From positions 1 to 24,854 of IMG/VR virus record IMGVR_UViG_3300029309_000116: a stretch of DNA of 24,854 bases; one strand, written 5' to 3'. The notes below the pieces were generated by a model. It worked only from the letters and a program-made list of their open reading frames with translations, was not told the DNA's origin and searched no databases. This DNA is from a virus. Positions 7,434-16,097 of this stretch are shown in pieces; within the stretch, counting starts at the first letter, position 1, and each line of letters begins with the position of its first letter. The position numbers and the translations under genes are program-made.

Positions 7434-10092
7434 GAACGTCAGAATCATACGCCGCACCGTATCCACGATCTTCTGTGCCAGCCGCAACATTATCAGAATA
7501 ATCGCTAAAGGAGTAGTCATTTCTACCTCCACCTTTATCGCTTTCATAAACGCCACCACCGCTAGGTTGTTGACCCTGAGATTTTTTATATCTGTTAGCT
7601 TCTGCTTGTGCATACACAGCATCAGATATTTCTTTATCTAGTTGCTCTTGGCTTTTTAGGCGACCTTGTGTAGTGCGTATGTTTATACCAAATTTAGAGG
7701 CTTCGTTCTGTGCATCCTCCAAAGCAATTGCTCTTATGCGATTTCCCTCACCTTGTTTTATGGCCGCGTTTAAAACTTCTCTTTGTAAAGATTTTATGTC
7801 TTTTGTTTTTCCTCTAGCGTCAATTAGAGACACATTAAATCTTTCTGCTTGTTTATTTAATCTTGTATTAATGTCCTGTCTTTTTTCTCTTGCAGTTCTA
7901 ATGGAAGTATTAATTTCATCCTGTGATTTTAATTCAGATACAGCTATTCCTTTTTCATCTTTTAAATAGCTAATAAGTTTTTCAGCAAAAGCACCCCTAA
8001 ATTTATTTTCTTTAAGTCTATTATATTGAGCCGCATTTAAAGTTATGTTTTTGTTTCCTAGAGTTAGAGTAGCTTTGGCATTGTCGGGGATGCCCTTACC
8101 GCTTGCTAGACCCACAGCCGTACCAAGGGCTGTGCCAACACCAGCAAGTCCTCCTTGAGTGTCAAAGGATACACCAACTTTTGTTGCACCTTGAACTCTT
8201 CCGCTAATTTGTCTAGTCTTGACATTATCACCCTCAAATCTAGTCGGACCAACGTAGAGTTCTCCACCTAAAGAAACACGACCTCCACCTGGTCCATACA
8301 TTGCTTCGTCCTCCCCTGCACGATCATCACTTGGATCATCTCTAACTGTTTCTGGTCTAGCTGTAGGCACAGCGGTTTCTTCTGGATCAACGGCCTCAAC
8401 AACATCTGTCTGCACCTCTACAAAACCATCTGGAATAGGATAAATAGGCTGACCATCCACAAACGGAATAGTCATTGTCTGTCCCGTTTCATTATTAATA
8501 TACTCTTTTAACTCATCATATCTGCCAGTCGTTGTAGGCAACAGTTGTTCAAAGGTAGGCACTGTAGTTCCATCAGTTGGGACAGCAGGTGTGGTCAAAG
8601 GTGTAAATCCTGTTTGCAAAGGTTGTTGTTGTTGCATTGGCTGTGCAACAGGTATGACAGGTGCTTGATATGTTGGAGCAAATTGTGACGGCTGTTCCAT
8701 CACGCCAAACTGATTAGGCACTAGACCACCAACCTGAAACTCCATTGGGTCATCTTCCATATCAAGATCATCAAGTGTAAACGGAATGTCATCAGGTATT
8801 GTGGCTTCTTCACTGTTGCCCATCTGGCCCATAGCTTCCATGCGAGCAAGACCTGCTTTCGCTTCTTGTCGCAAGTTCATAAGTTTTTCTAGGCCAATAA
8901 ATCTTACCACATCTGCTGGAAATACAAACTCGCCTTCACTTAGTTGTGCAGGAATGTCATCCCGTACTTCTTCTTGTGTGGAACCGGGAGGTACATCGTT
9001 ACCAGATACGGGGTCCGTTGTACCGCCTTCGTCCATTAGACCTCCGTCTTCAAACATACTCATTTGTCTATCTATAGCCATACCGCCCTCGTTCATTGCT
9101 GGTGGTCTAATTGTTTCTACTTTTAATTCTTTTAACAAGTCTTGTCTAACTTGTTCTTTCTCTGCTTCTCTGTCCTCTGAAGAAAACATGTCCATAAATC
9201 TATCAAACAAGCCAAGTTGCTCTGGTTCGTCAGCAGGAACATCTATTACAGGAATTGCGTCTGTTGTTTCGGGTGCTACATCTGTAGTCTGTATGGATGG
9301 CTTGTCTACTAACAGACTTTCCATCTGTTGTTTCTGTTCGTCCCTATCAGCCGCATCAACACTTTTTTGAAACTCTTCTTGCTCTACCTCTTCTAGCATA
9401 TCAGTAGTGCCGGGTTCTACTACGTCTGCTTCTTTAAACCCTTCTTCAACTTTAGTTGCAGGTTCTACTGTCATATCGCCTACAGTAATAGTTCCAGGTT
9501 TTGTTGTACTATGCAATGACTGAAATTCATAAGTTACAGGTATTGCAGCACCCTCTGACATATTGTATGTCACTTTTGCAGACTTCTGTGGGTTGTCTTG
9601 ATTTATAGCGTCTACACTTATAATAGTAGGAAGATTTAACTCCGTAGCTGCCACATTATAAAACATTGCACGGCGTAATGCAATACCTTTTGTTGGGCGT
9701 TCTCCTTTTCTTTTTGGATCATACGCACCAATTGCATCTAGCGACTCTTTTATTGCGGTTACGTAATTTCCAGATTTAAGTGCATTAAAATAATTTGGTG
9801 CTTTACTATTTAAGCTACCCATATTGAACTGAATGTCTAATGAATTAAATTTCATAGATAAAGGAAGGTTATCCCAATCAATGCCCATCCTTTTTAATTC
9901 GTCTATATTTTTTTGGGCTACAGCTTTTGCAAGACCTTTAGGGTTGCCTTCATAGTCCTCTTCTTTAACACCTAGTAAATCTTTAACGCCATATTCTCTT
10001 GTTGCCATATCAGTGACTGTATCGCCACCTTCAGCACCCTCGCTAGTCTCAAGAGTATTTAGATACGCATCTAAAAACTGATCGTCATCCAT
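7417..10092 (-). CDS. Large multidomain virion / ejection-type protein with lysozyme-like N-terminus
   Basis: The protein has 891 residues. Residues 5-165 look like a remnant or variant of a phage lysozyme fold: helix with LETSEGAEGG, then SLDIQFNMGSLNSKAPNYFN (84-103) and GIALRRAMFYNVAATEL (136-152), which resemble the DMAFNMG and RR..E..L helices of T4-type lysozymes. Residues 333-430 carry EGGMAIDRQMSMFEDGG and DDIPAQLSEGEFVFPADVV, a block I recognise from many marine phage virion proteins. Residues 455-600 are Pro/Gln/Thr-rich and low in complexity. Residues 640-670 hold a Gly/Ala-rich, possibly membrane-active stretch, and 695-840 are helical. The gene lies between portal and scaffold. 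I infer an internal virion protein ejected with DNA. Enzymatic activity is uncertain. Confidence 0.6.
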   Translation of the reverse strand: MDDDQFLDAYLNTLETSEGAEGGDTVTDMATREYGVKDLLGVKEEDYEGNPKGLAKAVAQKNIDELKRMGIDWDNLPLSMKFNSLDIQFNMGSLNSKAPNYFNALKSGNYVTAIKESLDAIGAYDPKRKGERPTKGIALRRAMFYNVAATELNLPTIISVDAINQDNPQKSAKVTYNMSEGAAIPVTYEFQSLHSTTKPGTITVGDMTVEPATKVEEGFKEADVVEPGTTDMLEEVEQEEFQKSVDAADRDEQKQQMESLLVDKPSIQTTDVAPETTDAIPVIDVPADEPEQLGLFDRFMDMFSSEDREAEKEQVRQDLLKELKVETIRPPAMNEGGMAIDRQMSMFEDGGLMDEGGTTDPVSGNDVPPGSTQEEVRDDIPAQLSEGEFVFPADVVRFIGLEKLMNLRQEAKAGLARMEAMGQMGNSEEATIPDDIPFTLDDLDMEDDPMEFQVGGLVPNQFGVMEQPSQFAPTYQAPVIPVAQPMQQQQPLQTGFTPLTTPAVPTDGTTVPTFEQLLPTTTGRYDELKEYINNETGQTMTIPFVDGQPIYPIPDGFVEVQTDVVEAVDPEETAVPTARPETVRDDPSDDRAGEDEAMYGPGGGRVSLGGELYVGPTRFEGDNVKTRQISGRVQGATKVGVSFDTQGGLAGVGTALGTAVGLASGKGIPDNAKATLTLGNKNITLNAAQYNRLKENKFRGAFAEKLISYLKDEKGIAVSELKSQDEINTSIRTAREKRQDINTRLNKQAERFNVSLIDARGKTKDIKSLQREVLNAAIKQGEGNRIRAIALEDAQNEASKFGINIRTTQGRLKSQEQLDKEISDAVYAQAEANRYKKSQGQQPSGGGVYESDKGGGRNDYSFSDYSDNVAAGTEDRGYGAAYDSDVLGLAD

Positions 10093-10303
10093 CTAGTTCA
10101 CTCACTTCATCTCTAAGACGTTGTACTTTACGCAACGCAGTAATAGAACCCTGCGCACGTGATATATCTGTAATGTCACTAGATTGCTCTAATGTTTTAC
10201 GATGCGTGTCAATCATTGCATCAATATAATTACTGAAGTGATTCCATTGGCGGTTGTTGCCCACCAACGGCTTCAGTTTGCTGTACAGTTCCTTGTCCAC
10301 CAT
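10085..10303 (-). CDS. Small protein downstream of portal, unknown function
   Basis: The protein has 72 residues. ATG at 10303 is chosen because AAGGA lies ten bases upstream; a longer frame opens at 10369, deeper inside the portal gene. It overlaps the disordered end of the portal by 74 bases and the next gene by 8. The sequence is helical and charged (QWNHFSNYIDAMIDTHRK, SRAQGSITALRKVQRLRDEV). Small proteins of this pattern often follow the portal gene in marine podovirus-like genomes, but I know no function. A portal-associated or packaging accessory role is only a guess from position. Confidence 0.6.
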   Translation of the reverse strand: MVDKELYSKLKPLVGNNRQWNHFSNYIDAMIDTHRKTLEQSSDITDISRAQGSITALRKVQRLRDEVSELDG

Positions 10304-12365
10304 TTCCACTAAATCCTTGTTCACCCGGCACTGGTACTTGTCCCGTACCCATTGTTCCACCACCTGCACCAGTTGGGTCCATTACATCCGCACCTGCTGG
10401 CGCACCTTGGCCTTCAGGTAGTGGGGCTTGGAACCCTTTCATAATCTCTGCTTGCAGTGCAGCTTCATTCATATCGTTTACAACCTTATCGGGGTCAAGG
10501 TCCATAGACTTTGCAATCTCTGTAATTATATATTGGAATTTAGCAAACGGCGCAAGTGCAGGATTACTTGCAATCTGCAAGAACTGCATAAGACGCTGAC
10601 TGCGTATTTCATTTGCCATCAGGCTTTCAGTGCCACGTGCTTTTACTTCTAGGTCGCCTTTTAGTTCTGGGTCAAAATCAAACTGCATGTTAAATCTAAA
10701 CAAACCTTCGCCAAGAGGACGAAGCAAATAGTCGTCTACGTTTTTGATAACACTCTTGATAGAGCCTTGCGCTGCACCCATAAGCATAGAGATACCTGAT
10801 GCTGTACGTCCTACGCCAGACACACCTGTCTGCCCGTGTGCAAAGGATGGAAAGCCTGTACTCTCATCTGCTAACACCCGTGCTTTGTCAAACATCATCA
10901 TGTTTTCTTGAGATACGTTTGGATACTTTGTACCGAAGATTGCCTGACCAGGTGCGCCACCTTGTCTACGGAATACTTTGCCCGGATATAACGTGAGGTC
11001 TTGTCCCGGCACTAAATTAGTTTCGTCTACCTCAACCAGCAAGTTACCAGACAGCACAGCATTGTCAACCGCCATGCGCATAAAGCCATTCATCAATGTC
11101 TGCGTATCGTCCATATTTTCTGCAATACCGACACCAAAGAATGAATAAGGATTGAGTTCGTAAGGTGCGGCCATGTAAGGAATTTTAGATGGCTTGAATG
11201 GATTGAGTACAAGACGAATTAGTTTGCCGTTACAAATCCATGCGTTAGCTTGTAATTCATCAAAGTCTTTTAACTCATCAGGAATATCTACCTCTTGCTC
11301 AATAAGCATAGATACATCTATCATACCCCAATACTCAAGAACCTCAAAACGATCAATGCCATGCTCTGGTGCATAGTCAGACAGATCATCTTCCCAATAC
11401 TTCTTGGTATAGTTTTCACCAAACGAGATGGCTTCATCAATTACAGAAGACCTAAAGTAAGGACGGCGTTTTAATGAACGCAATTGTGTGCGAGACATCT
11501 TGTGTCGTTCAATTACAAACTGTGCCTCATCCATGTTATTAGCATCAGGATCAGGATAAAAATTCCAAACAGAAACATGTGATATCTGTGGAACTGTTTT
11601 AAATACAGGATCATACTCACCATCGTCATTCCAATTAGGATATTCTTTGTCAACAGCAAATGGACCTTTCATTACTCCGGTTCCAAATAGAGACATTTCA
11701 AATGAAGTGCTACGCAAATACTTAGTTGCACTCGACTCTTCTAGTTGATCATGTATCTTTTTCTGCATTTTCTTAGCCGCAATCATTGCTGGGCTAAATG
11801 TTATAGCAGTTGGAGTTGTGCCTGATCCTTCTTGTAGTTTCTCTTGTACAGGGTCTAACTTCTCTTGAAGTGGACCTAGCTTGTCCATAAGAGTTTTTTC
11901 TGTTGATCCGGCAGGTAAACCTAATCCATCACCAGCAAAGCCATACGGATTTTGCAGATCATCAATACCTACACTATCTTCGGGTGCTTGCGGATCAAAG
12001 TGTACACTATCTACTACACCTTCAGGAAGTGTCGTAGGTTCGATAGAAAGCGGAAAACGATTGTTGGCAAAGAGTACATCGGTAATTTGTCCATATGCTG
12101 CCAGTGTTTTTGTTTTGGTGATTTTAATAAATACACGAGACTTCTCCGTTTCCGTAAACTGCACATCTGGCGAATACAAACCACGGTAGTTGCGATATGC
12201 TCTAAGCCAGCGTTCTTCGTCTTGATATCTATAGTCTTCTGCTTTATAGTATCTACCCTCAATAAAGCCAATGATTGAAGACACGTTAGCATCTTCAGTT
12301 GCACTATCATCTGTATCATCTAGTGCAATTGAATCATCTTCCATTAAAATTTCTTCTTCAGCCAT
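10230..12365 (-). CDS. Portal protein
   Basis: The protein has 711 residues, a size typical of large podovirus portals. The start at 12365 is preferred over one at 12395: AAAGGAAG lies 4-6 bases upstream and the ATG overlaps the preceding stop as TAATG. The N-terminal third has the usual portal region (EERWLRAYRNYRGLY, SRVFIKITKTKTLAAYGQI). The middle contains WNFYPDPDANNMDEAQFVIE and the stem/crown helices (GVGRTASGISMLMGAAQGSI). The last 70 residues are Gly/Pro/Gln-rich and probably disordered. Portals form the dodecameric ring through which TerL pumps DNA. Its position directly after TerL and before scaffold supports the call. Confidence 0.85.
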   Translation of the reverse strand: MAEEEILMEDDSIALDDTDDSATEDANVSSIIGFIEGRYYKAEDYRYQDEERWLRAYRNYRGLYSPDVQFTETEKSRVFIKITKTKTLAAYGQITDVLFANNRFPLSIEPTTLPEGVVDSVHFDPQAPEDSVGIDDLQNPYGFAGDGLGLPAGSTEKTLMDKLGPLQEKLDPVQEKLQEGSGTTPTAITFSPAMIAAKKMQKKIHDQLEESSATKYLRSTSFEMSLFGTGVMKGPFAVDKEYPNWNDDGEYDPVFKTVPQISHVSVWNFYPDPDANNMDEAQFVIERHKMSRTQLRSLKRRPYFRSSVIDEAISFGENYTKKYWEDDLSDYAPEHGIDRFEVLEYWGMIDVSMLIEQEVDIPDELKDFDELQANAWICNGKLIRLVLNPFKPSKIPYMAAPYELNPYSFFGVGIAENMDDTQTLMNGFMRMAVDNAVLSGNLLVEVDETNLVPGQDLTLYPGKVFRRQGGAPGQAIFGTKYPNVSQENMMMFDKARVLADESTGFPSFAHGQTGVSGVGRTASGISMLMGAAQGSIKSVIKNVDDYLLRPLGEGLFRFNMQFDFDPELKGDLEVKARGTESLMANEIRSQRLMQFLQIASNPALAPFAKFQYIITEIAKSMDLDPDKVVNDMNEAALQAEIMKGFQAPLPEGQGAPAGADVMDPTGAGGGTMGTGQVPVPGEQGFSGNGGQGTVQQTEAVGGQQPPMESLQ

Positions 12366-12556
12366 TATACTTCCTTTGCTCCAACTATAGTGCATTTATA
12401 TTTAACAGATTTCCAATTGCCGTCTATAGGCAACTCTTCATGTAATGCTTTCATGGCTATGCATTGATACTTTTCTTCAAACCACTGTACGTCTTGTTGC
12501 ACACAAGATTGACTGTCCATACACGCTGTTAACATTAATGACCAAATAATTTGCAT
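12365..12556 (-). CDS. Small secreted or lipoprotein-like two-cysteine protein
   Basis: The protein has 63 residues. The ATG at 12556 begins two bases after the TerL stop; a TTG at 12568 would add four residues. The N-terminus MQIIWSLMLTAC is hydrophobic and ends in LTAC, which fits a short lipobox. After it come further cysteines: one in DSQSC, one in YQCIAMKALHEE, and a last one in VKYKC. The stop overlaps the portal start as TAATG. The layout (hydrophobic N-terminus, aromatic, Cys, helix, Y-x-Cys) is shared with the proteins at 18108-18299 and 20909-21115. Function is unknown. An envelope role is inferred. Confidence 0.65.
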   Translation of the reverse strand: MQIIWSLMLTACMDSQSCVQQDVQWFEEKYQCIAMKALHEELPIDGNWKSVKYKCTIVGAKEV

Positions 12557-12557
12557 A

Positions 12558-14117
12558 TTAATATCCAAATGTAGAATCTGCTACTCGCATACCCGTACCC
12601 GGTCTACCTTGCGGGTCGTAGTCGAAAATACTAAATCGAGGTCTGGACATAATTCCGTACCGTAGGGCGTCATAAAGATGGTCTTCAGACTTTGTATCAA
12701 CGTCTTCTGGATTGCGTTTGTCAAGCGGAAGTGCTGGTAGCTGGGATATAATGTTCGTGCAATTATTAAAGAACACAAGTCTTGGTTCCTCCGTGTACTC
12801 GTCTACTTGTAGCCGTCTATGTATTTCGTTTTTACCAGCTACCCGACTGCCTCTACTTCTATCCGATGGACGCCACCTGCATCCTTTACTAATCATTTGT
12901 TCTGCCAGACTAGGACCAGTATCACCGCGCTTATGCCAAAGAGAACTATCAAGAACACCGTACTTGATGTTGCCATCCCCAGCTTCCAACTCAAGTATTT
13001 GCTCTGCCAAATCTGTCGCCAGAACTTTAGAAACGTAATGCTCCCTGTATACAATAAGCTGTTCAGCAGGACTAACAGCAAACCAAACAACCCCACTGTA
13101 TGAGCCATACCCATAATCACAAGCCCTAAACTTAACCCAATTATTAGGAATGGAGAAAGGATCAACCACGTGAATGTTACGATCAAACTCCGTAAAGGCT
13201 GCACCTTCTTTAATATCCCAATCACCTTCTAATAACTGTCTTCGTTGTTGTTCTGGCATGGATAGAAGCATCGCTTCGTAGTCACCCGACTCTGCCAAGT
13301 AAGGATTGTCAGATAATCTTGCTGGGATAAACCTCCTTTTGAATAGAGGTCTGCCAGCTTTTGCATGTCCTGCGGGATACCGCAAGACCTCTCCTGTTTC
13401 AGAATCTGTCGCATCGAAAGACCTATTATATGGTGCAGGGTCGATGAACATCTTCTTGACCCATTGATGGCCCCTTCCTCCGGGGTTAGTCGTAGCCCTC
13501 ATAAAGATGGGCAAGTCTGGTGCAGTGGACCGTAGACGTGACCGCATGTAATTCCATGCATACGGTGTGGACCATTGAGTCAATTCGTCAAACCCTATCC
13601 AGCTAAATGCTAGACCCTGATAACGCAAGACATCATCATCTCTATCCAGATATGACATCCACAACCTTGCGCCAGATGGTGCGGTCCACTGCATCTTACG
13701 TTCTGACCACTTTATCCCCGGCCAGATTTTTGGGTACAACTCCTGCGACTTGAATATAAGTTCACGCAGTTCCTCTGTTGTATGCCGAAGCAACAGTCCA
13801 CTAAACTGTGGATGCCCCATGTAACGTAGTGGGTCTGCAAGCATGGCGTAGCTTTTACCACCACCTGCACTTCCACCATATAGCACTTCTCGTTCTGCAG
13901 CAGCTAGAAACTCTGTCTGTGGACCCTTGTTTGGTTTAAATAATACATTGGCATGTTCTTCTATTGCCTCTGTTTCATATGAAACATCTTGTATTTCAAC
14001 CGTTGGCTTTGGAGCCGACTCTTTCTTCTTCAAGGGCTTTCGCTTTGGCGATTGCCTTTTCCGCATATTCTGCCCACTTGCGGAGGCTTCTAGCTTGGTT
14101 CTTACGATGTTTTTCAT
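12558..14117 (-). CDS. terL: Terminase large subunit
   Basis: The protein has 519 residues from 14117. An internal ATG at 14066 is an alternative, and neither has a strong ribosome-binding site. Walker A is YGGSAGGGKS (80-89), Walker B is WIGFDE (173-178) with the catalytic Glu, and the coupling motif is ATTNPGGRGHQ (208-218). The nuclease half shows Asp residues in FRACDYGYG, YGVLDSSLWH and KSEDHLYDALRYG, as in RNase H-like terminase nucleases. The enzyme cuts concatemers and drives DNA packaging through the portal. The first 122 bases overlap the end of the upstream HTH gene in another frame. The lysine-rich N-terminus (KRQSPKRKPLKKK) is probably disordered. Confidence 0.95.
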   Translation of the reverse strand: MKNIVRTKLEASASGQNMRKRQSPKRKPLKKKESAPKPTVEIQDVSYETEAIEEHANVLFKPNKGPQTEFLAAAEREVLYGGSAGGGKSYAMLADPLRYMGHPQFSGLLLRHTTEELRELIFKSQELYPKIWPGIKWSERKMQWTAPSGARLWMSYLDRDDDVLRYQGLAFSWIGFDELTQWSTPYAWNYMRSRLRSTAPDLPIFMRATTNPGGRGHQWVKKMFIDPAPYNRSFDATDSETGEVLRYPAGHAKAGRPLFKRRFIPARLSDNPYLAESGDYEAMLLSMPEQQRRQLLEGDWDIKEGAAFTEFDRNIHVVDPFSIPNNWVKFRACDYGYGSYSGVVWFAVSPAEQLIVYREHYVSKVLATDLAEQILELEAGDGNIKYGVLDSSLWHKRGDTGPSLAEQMISKGCRWRPSDRSRGSRVAGKNEIHRRLQVDEYTEEPRLVFFNNCTNIISQLPALPLDKRNPEDVDTKSEDHLYDALRYGIMSRPRFSIFDYDPQGRPGTGMRVADSTFGY

Positions 14118-14397
14118 TACCTAACCGTTTTCTTAATCCTACATGTGAAATGTATCTGTTAGTATTAGCACTCAACCAGTTCGCTACTTCACGGTAGGAG
14201 TATTGATTTACATGCTTCCTTGCTTTCTCTAGCAAGTCTAGTTCAGTTTGTATAGGGTCAAGAAGGTCGGGGTCTTCTTCGTTTACTTTGTATCCAAAAG
14301 GTACAGTCCTAGCAATGCGAGGTATCTGCACCCATACGTTCTGTTCTTTAATGTCTGTCGGCTGTGGTAGCTTCCACTTGCCTACGCTTCTATTCAT
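13996..14397 (-). CDS. Helix-turn-helix protein of the packaging cluster
   Basis: The protein has 133 residues. The ATG overlaps the previous stop as ATGA. Residues 66-92 (YSYREVANWLSANTNRYISH and the following GLRKRL) have the look of a resolvase- or recombinase-type HTH that reads S-Y-R-E-V-A-x-W-L. Residues 98-125 form a basic amphipathic helix rich in Lys/Ala. It sits between TerS-like and TerL genes and overlaps TerL by 122 bases, so a DNA-recognition role in packaging is plausible. It might be the true small terminase instead of, or together with, the protein at 14594-14968. No further domain is seen. Confidence 0.65.
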   Translation of the reverse strand: MNRSVGKWKLPQPTDIKEQNVWVQIPRIARTVPFGYKVNEEDPDLLDPIQTELDLLEKARKHVNQYSYREVANWLSANTNRYISHVGLRKRLGNEKHRKNQARSLRKWAEYAEKAIAKAKALEEERVGSKANG

Positions 14398-14594
14398 TTG
14401 TTTTTGCGGTTGTCCATTGTAGATATAACCATGCCACCTTTACGGAAATCTAAAGAACCAAAACGACTTTTATAGTTTTCCTCCATCTTACCAAGTTGCA
14501 CTTTAACAACTGGACTACGGTCCACGTTTTCTCTAGCTTTTTTAATAGACCTCTTTAATTCTCTTTTATTAAATTTATTATAGTACTCAGACAT
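14394..14594 (-). CDS. Small basic protein of the packaging cluster, unknown function
   Basis: The protein has 66 residues. It is coupled on both sides: TAATG with the TerS-like gene and ATGA with the HTH gene. It is rich in Lys/Arg/Asn with a helical N-terminus (SEYYNKFNKRELKRSIKKAR) and ends in DNRKNK. No domain is recognised. Its place inside the terminase cluster and its charge suggest an accessory DNA- or terminase-binding peptide, as inference only. Confidence 0.6.
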   Translation of the reverse strand: MSEYYNKFNKRELKRSIKKARENVDRSPVVKVQLGKMEENYKSRFGSLDFRKGGMVISTMDNRKNK

Positions 14595-14968
14595 TAGTCA
14601 TCCTCCTCAACCGTAGCTTTAGGTGGCATAAGCATAACACCACCACTTGCCTCTACCTGCATCTTCTCTGTCTTCACCAGACCTACACGGTCAAGTAGTT
14701 CTTTAGCAGCAACCATCTTGTCACGAATACCTAGTTCCGTTGGGTCAACAAGTGCGCCTGTCATAGCCATAGCAGCCCGTGGTGCATTACGTGCCATGTA
14801 CATCTGCGTAGCTTCAAGTATCTCTTCTTTCAATCCCTTGACAATCTCTGCCGTTCCACTTGTGTCTGCGTAACCTGCCATCTTCTTTGCAGTCACCATG
14901 TCACCACCTGCTTCGTCAAAAAGCACTGCAAGAAACTTCTGCTGTTTTTCTGTTAGCTGTCTAGCCAT
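14594..14968 (-). CDS. Terminase small subunit-like protein
   Basis: The protein has 124 residues. The start overlaps the lysozyme stop as TAATG with GGTGAG upstream. The N-terminal LTEKQQKFLAVLFDEAGGDM with KKMAGY fits the helix-turn-helix of small terminases. The middle helix (EEILEATQMYMARNAPRAAM) fits the oligomerisation region. The protein ends in an acidic tail (VEEDD) that could contact TerL. The order lysozyme, TerS, HTH, TerL is consistent. Family similarity is recognised by pattern. pac or cos specificity cannot be deduced. Confidence 0.7.
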   Translation of the reverse strand: MARQLTEKQQKFLAVLFDEAGGDMVTAKKMAGYADTSGTAEIVKGLKEEILEATQMYMARNAPRAAMAMTGALVDPTELGIRDKMVAAKELLDRVGLVKTEKMQVEASGGVMLMPPKATVEEDD

Positions 14969-15453
14969 TATATCTCACCTGTGTGCATAGCATGTGCTAA
15001 TTTTGTTGCCCTTGATTTTACCTGATTTGCCCACCTGCTGTCAAGCATTTCTTTTGCTGCTTCTTCAAAATTATTTTCGTGGATAGCTGCCCACATTTTT
15101 TTGAACTTATTTAATCTTGGTACACCCATATTAAATGCCATGTCTACCAATATAAGCTGACGCACAGAGTCTAACCTGTCCACGCAAGGGTGCGCACGTA
15201 ACAGTTCTTCTTCGACAATCTGTACGTCATTCTCTGCTAGATACATGGCATCAGCTTCGGATATACCATATTCATAAATTATATCCATGTTAGGAATATC
15301 CATCCACGCTAGTTCTTCATCAGTAATGCCACGATCCTCTAGGTTCCTTCCAATACCAATTGTATCAATTCCTAGTGTATCCTTGTATACTTGAAGGCGT
15401 AAACCCTCGTGTGTAATTAATTTATTAACTAAGTCTTCTTTATTATATTTCAT
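14968..15453 (-). CDS. Endolysin, T4-type lysozyme (GH24)
   Basis: The protein has 161 residues, close to T4 lysozyme (164). Catalytic residues keep exact T4 spacing: Glu17 or so in HEGLRLQVYKD, Asp nine residues on, Thr six later in DTIGIGR. Further family marks are LILVDMAFNMG and the C-terminal SRWANQVKSRATKLAHAM. The enzyme cleaves the glycan strands of peptidoglycan at lysis. No signal peptide is seen, so release through a holin is expected, and two holin-like genes lie just upstream. The start overlaps the preceding stop as ATGA, and the stop overlaps the TerS start as TAATG. Confidence 0.92.
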   Translation of the reverse strand: MKYNKEDLVNKLITHEGLRLQVYKDTLGIDTIGIGRNLEDRGITDEELAWMDIPNMDIIYEYGISEADAMYLAENDVQIVEEELLRAHPCVDRLDSVRQLILVDMAFNMGVPRLNKFKKMWAAIHENNFEEAAKEMLDSRWANQVKSRATKLAHAMHTGEI

Positions 15454-15653
15454 TTTTCATGCCCCATCCATACCGCAAATGCACCTGTCATGGCCCCCGT
15501 GACTACACTCACTAGTGCTGCTTGCTGACTTGTTGGTTCTGGTAGTGACATGAACCACTCCACTACCCGCCAAGCCGATAGCGACATCCCAATCATCATC
15601 AGACGGGGAAGTATCTTCCACCGTAGAAATCTCTCCATCGTTACCTCTGCCAC
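15450..15653 (-). CDS. Small holin-like membrane protein
   Basis: The protein has 67 residues if translated from the GTG at 15653, which has GAGGA seven bases upstream. An ATG at 15638 with AGAGG five bases upstream would give 62. There are two predicted membrane segments, about residues 15-33 (LPRLMMIGMSLSAWRVVEWF) and 43-62 (QAALVSVVTGAMTGAFAVWM), with a short PEPTS loop and a charged tail. The size, two-helix hairpin and coupling (ATGA) to the lysozyme start fit a holin or lysis accessory. Marine phages often carry this protein type next to the lysozyme. Pore formation is inferred. Confidence 0.7.
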   Translation of the reverse strand: MAEVTMERFLRWKILPRLMMIGMSLSAWRVVEWFMSLPEPTSQQAALVSVVTGAMTGAFAVWMGHEK

Positions 15654-15713
15654 GATTTATCCTCACTTGTTCTTCTGTAGTTCTCTCTTGCATATTCGAT
15701 ATCGGCACTTGGA

Positions 15714-16097
15714 CTACCCTTTTCCAAATAACCTAGTAGCACTGCGAACACCAAAGCTGGCAGCAACAATAACACCAAGACTATATTGATACCATGTTGG
15801 CATTGCTTGTAGCTGTGCAAAACCGTTTGCAACTACTTCTTCCATACCCGGAACGAACGCAAGAATGAGAGGTATAGAGAACAGAATAGTAAGCCACTCA
15901 TCTTTCCACGATGACCTACTACCTTTAGCCATTTCCAAATCCCAGTCAAGTTCGCCCGTAGCTTTTTTCTCCATGATTGTAGCTTCTGCTTTAGCCCGTG
16001 CAACTTTTGCACCAGTTTCCGCTTTAGACTTTTCAACTTTTCCATTTAACCATGTCCCTGCTAGTTCAGCCACTGGCCCTATTAGTAGATTCAACAT
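15714..16097 (-). CDS. Three-TM holin-like protein (GTA_holin_3TM-like)
   Basis: The protein has 127 residues. CAGGAGAG precedes an ATG that overlaps the previous stop as TAATG. The N-terminus is an amphipathic or membrane segment (LLIGPVAELAGTWLNG), followed by an Ala/Lys-rich helix (residues 20-45). Then WKDEWLTILFSIPLILAFVP starts the first strong membrane helix, and YQYSLGVIVAASFGVRSATR forms the last. This matches the holin family described for gene-transfer agents and many alphaproteobacterial and marine phages. Together with the two-helix protein and lysozyme downstream it forms the lysis cassette. Which of the two membrane proteins is the holin cannot be told. Confidence 0.8.
   Translation of the reverse strand: MLNLLIGPVAELAGTWLNGKVEKSKAETGAKVARAKAEATIMEKKATGELDWDLEMAKGSRSSWKDEWLTILFSIPLILAFVPGMEEVVANGFAQLQAMPTWYQYSLGVIVAASFGVRSATRLFGKG

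Noticed and set aside
12014-12319. Minus-strand frame inside the portal gene
   Set aside because: Out-of-frame shadow of the portal, which has a clear start and family pattern.
15457-15708. Alternative minus frame of 83 codons overlapping the two-TM lysis gene
   Set aside because: It is Ser/Thr/Asp-rich with no membrane segment, so a spanin was considered and dropped. The holin-like frame fits size, helices and coupling.
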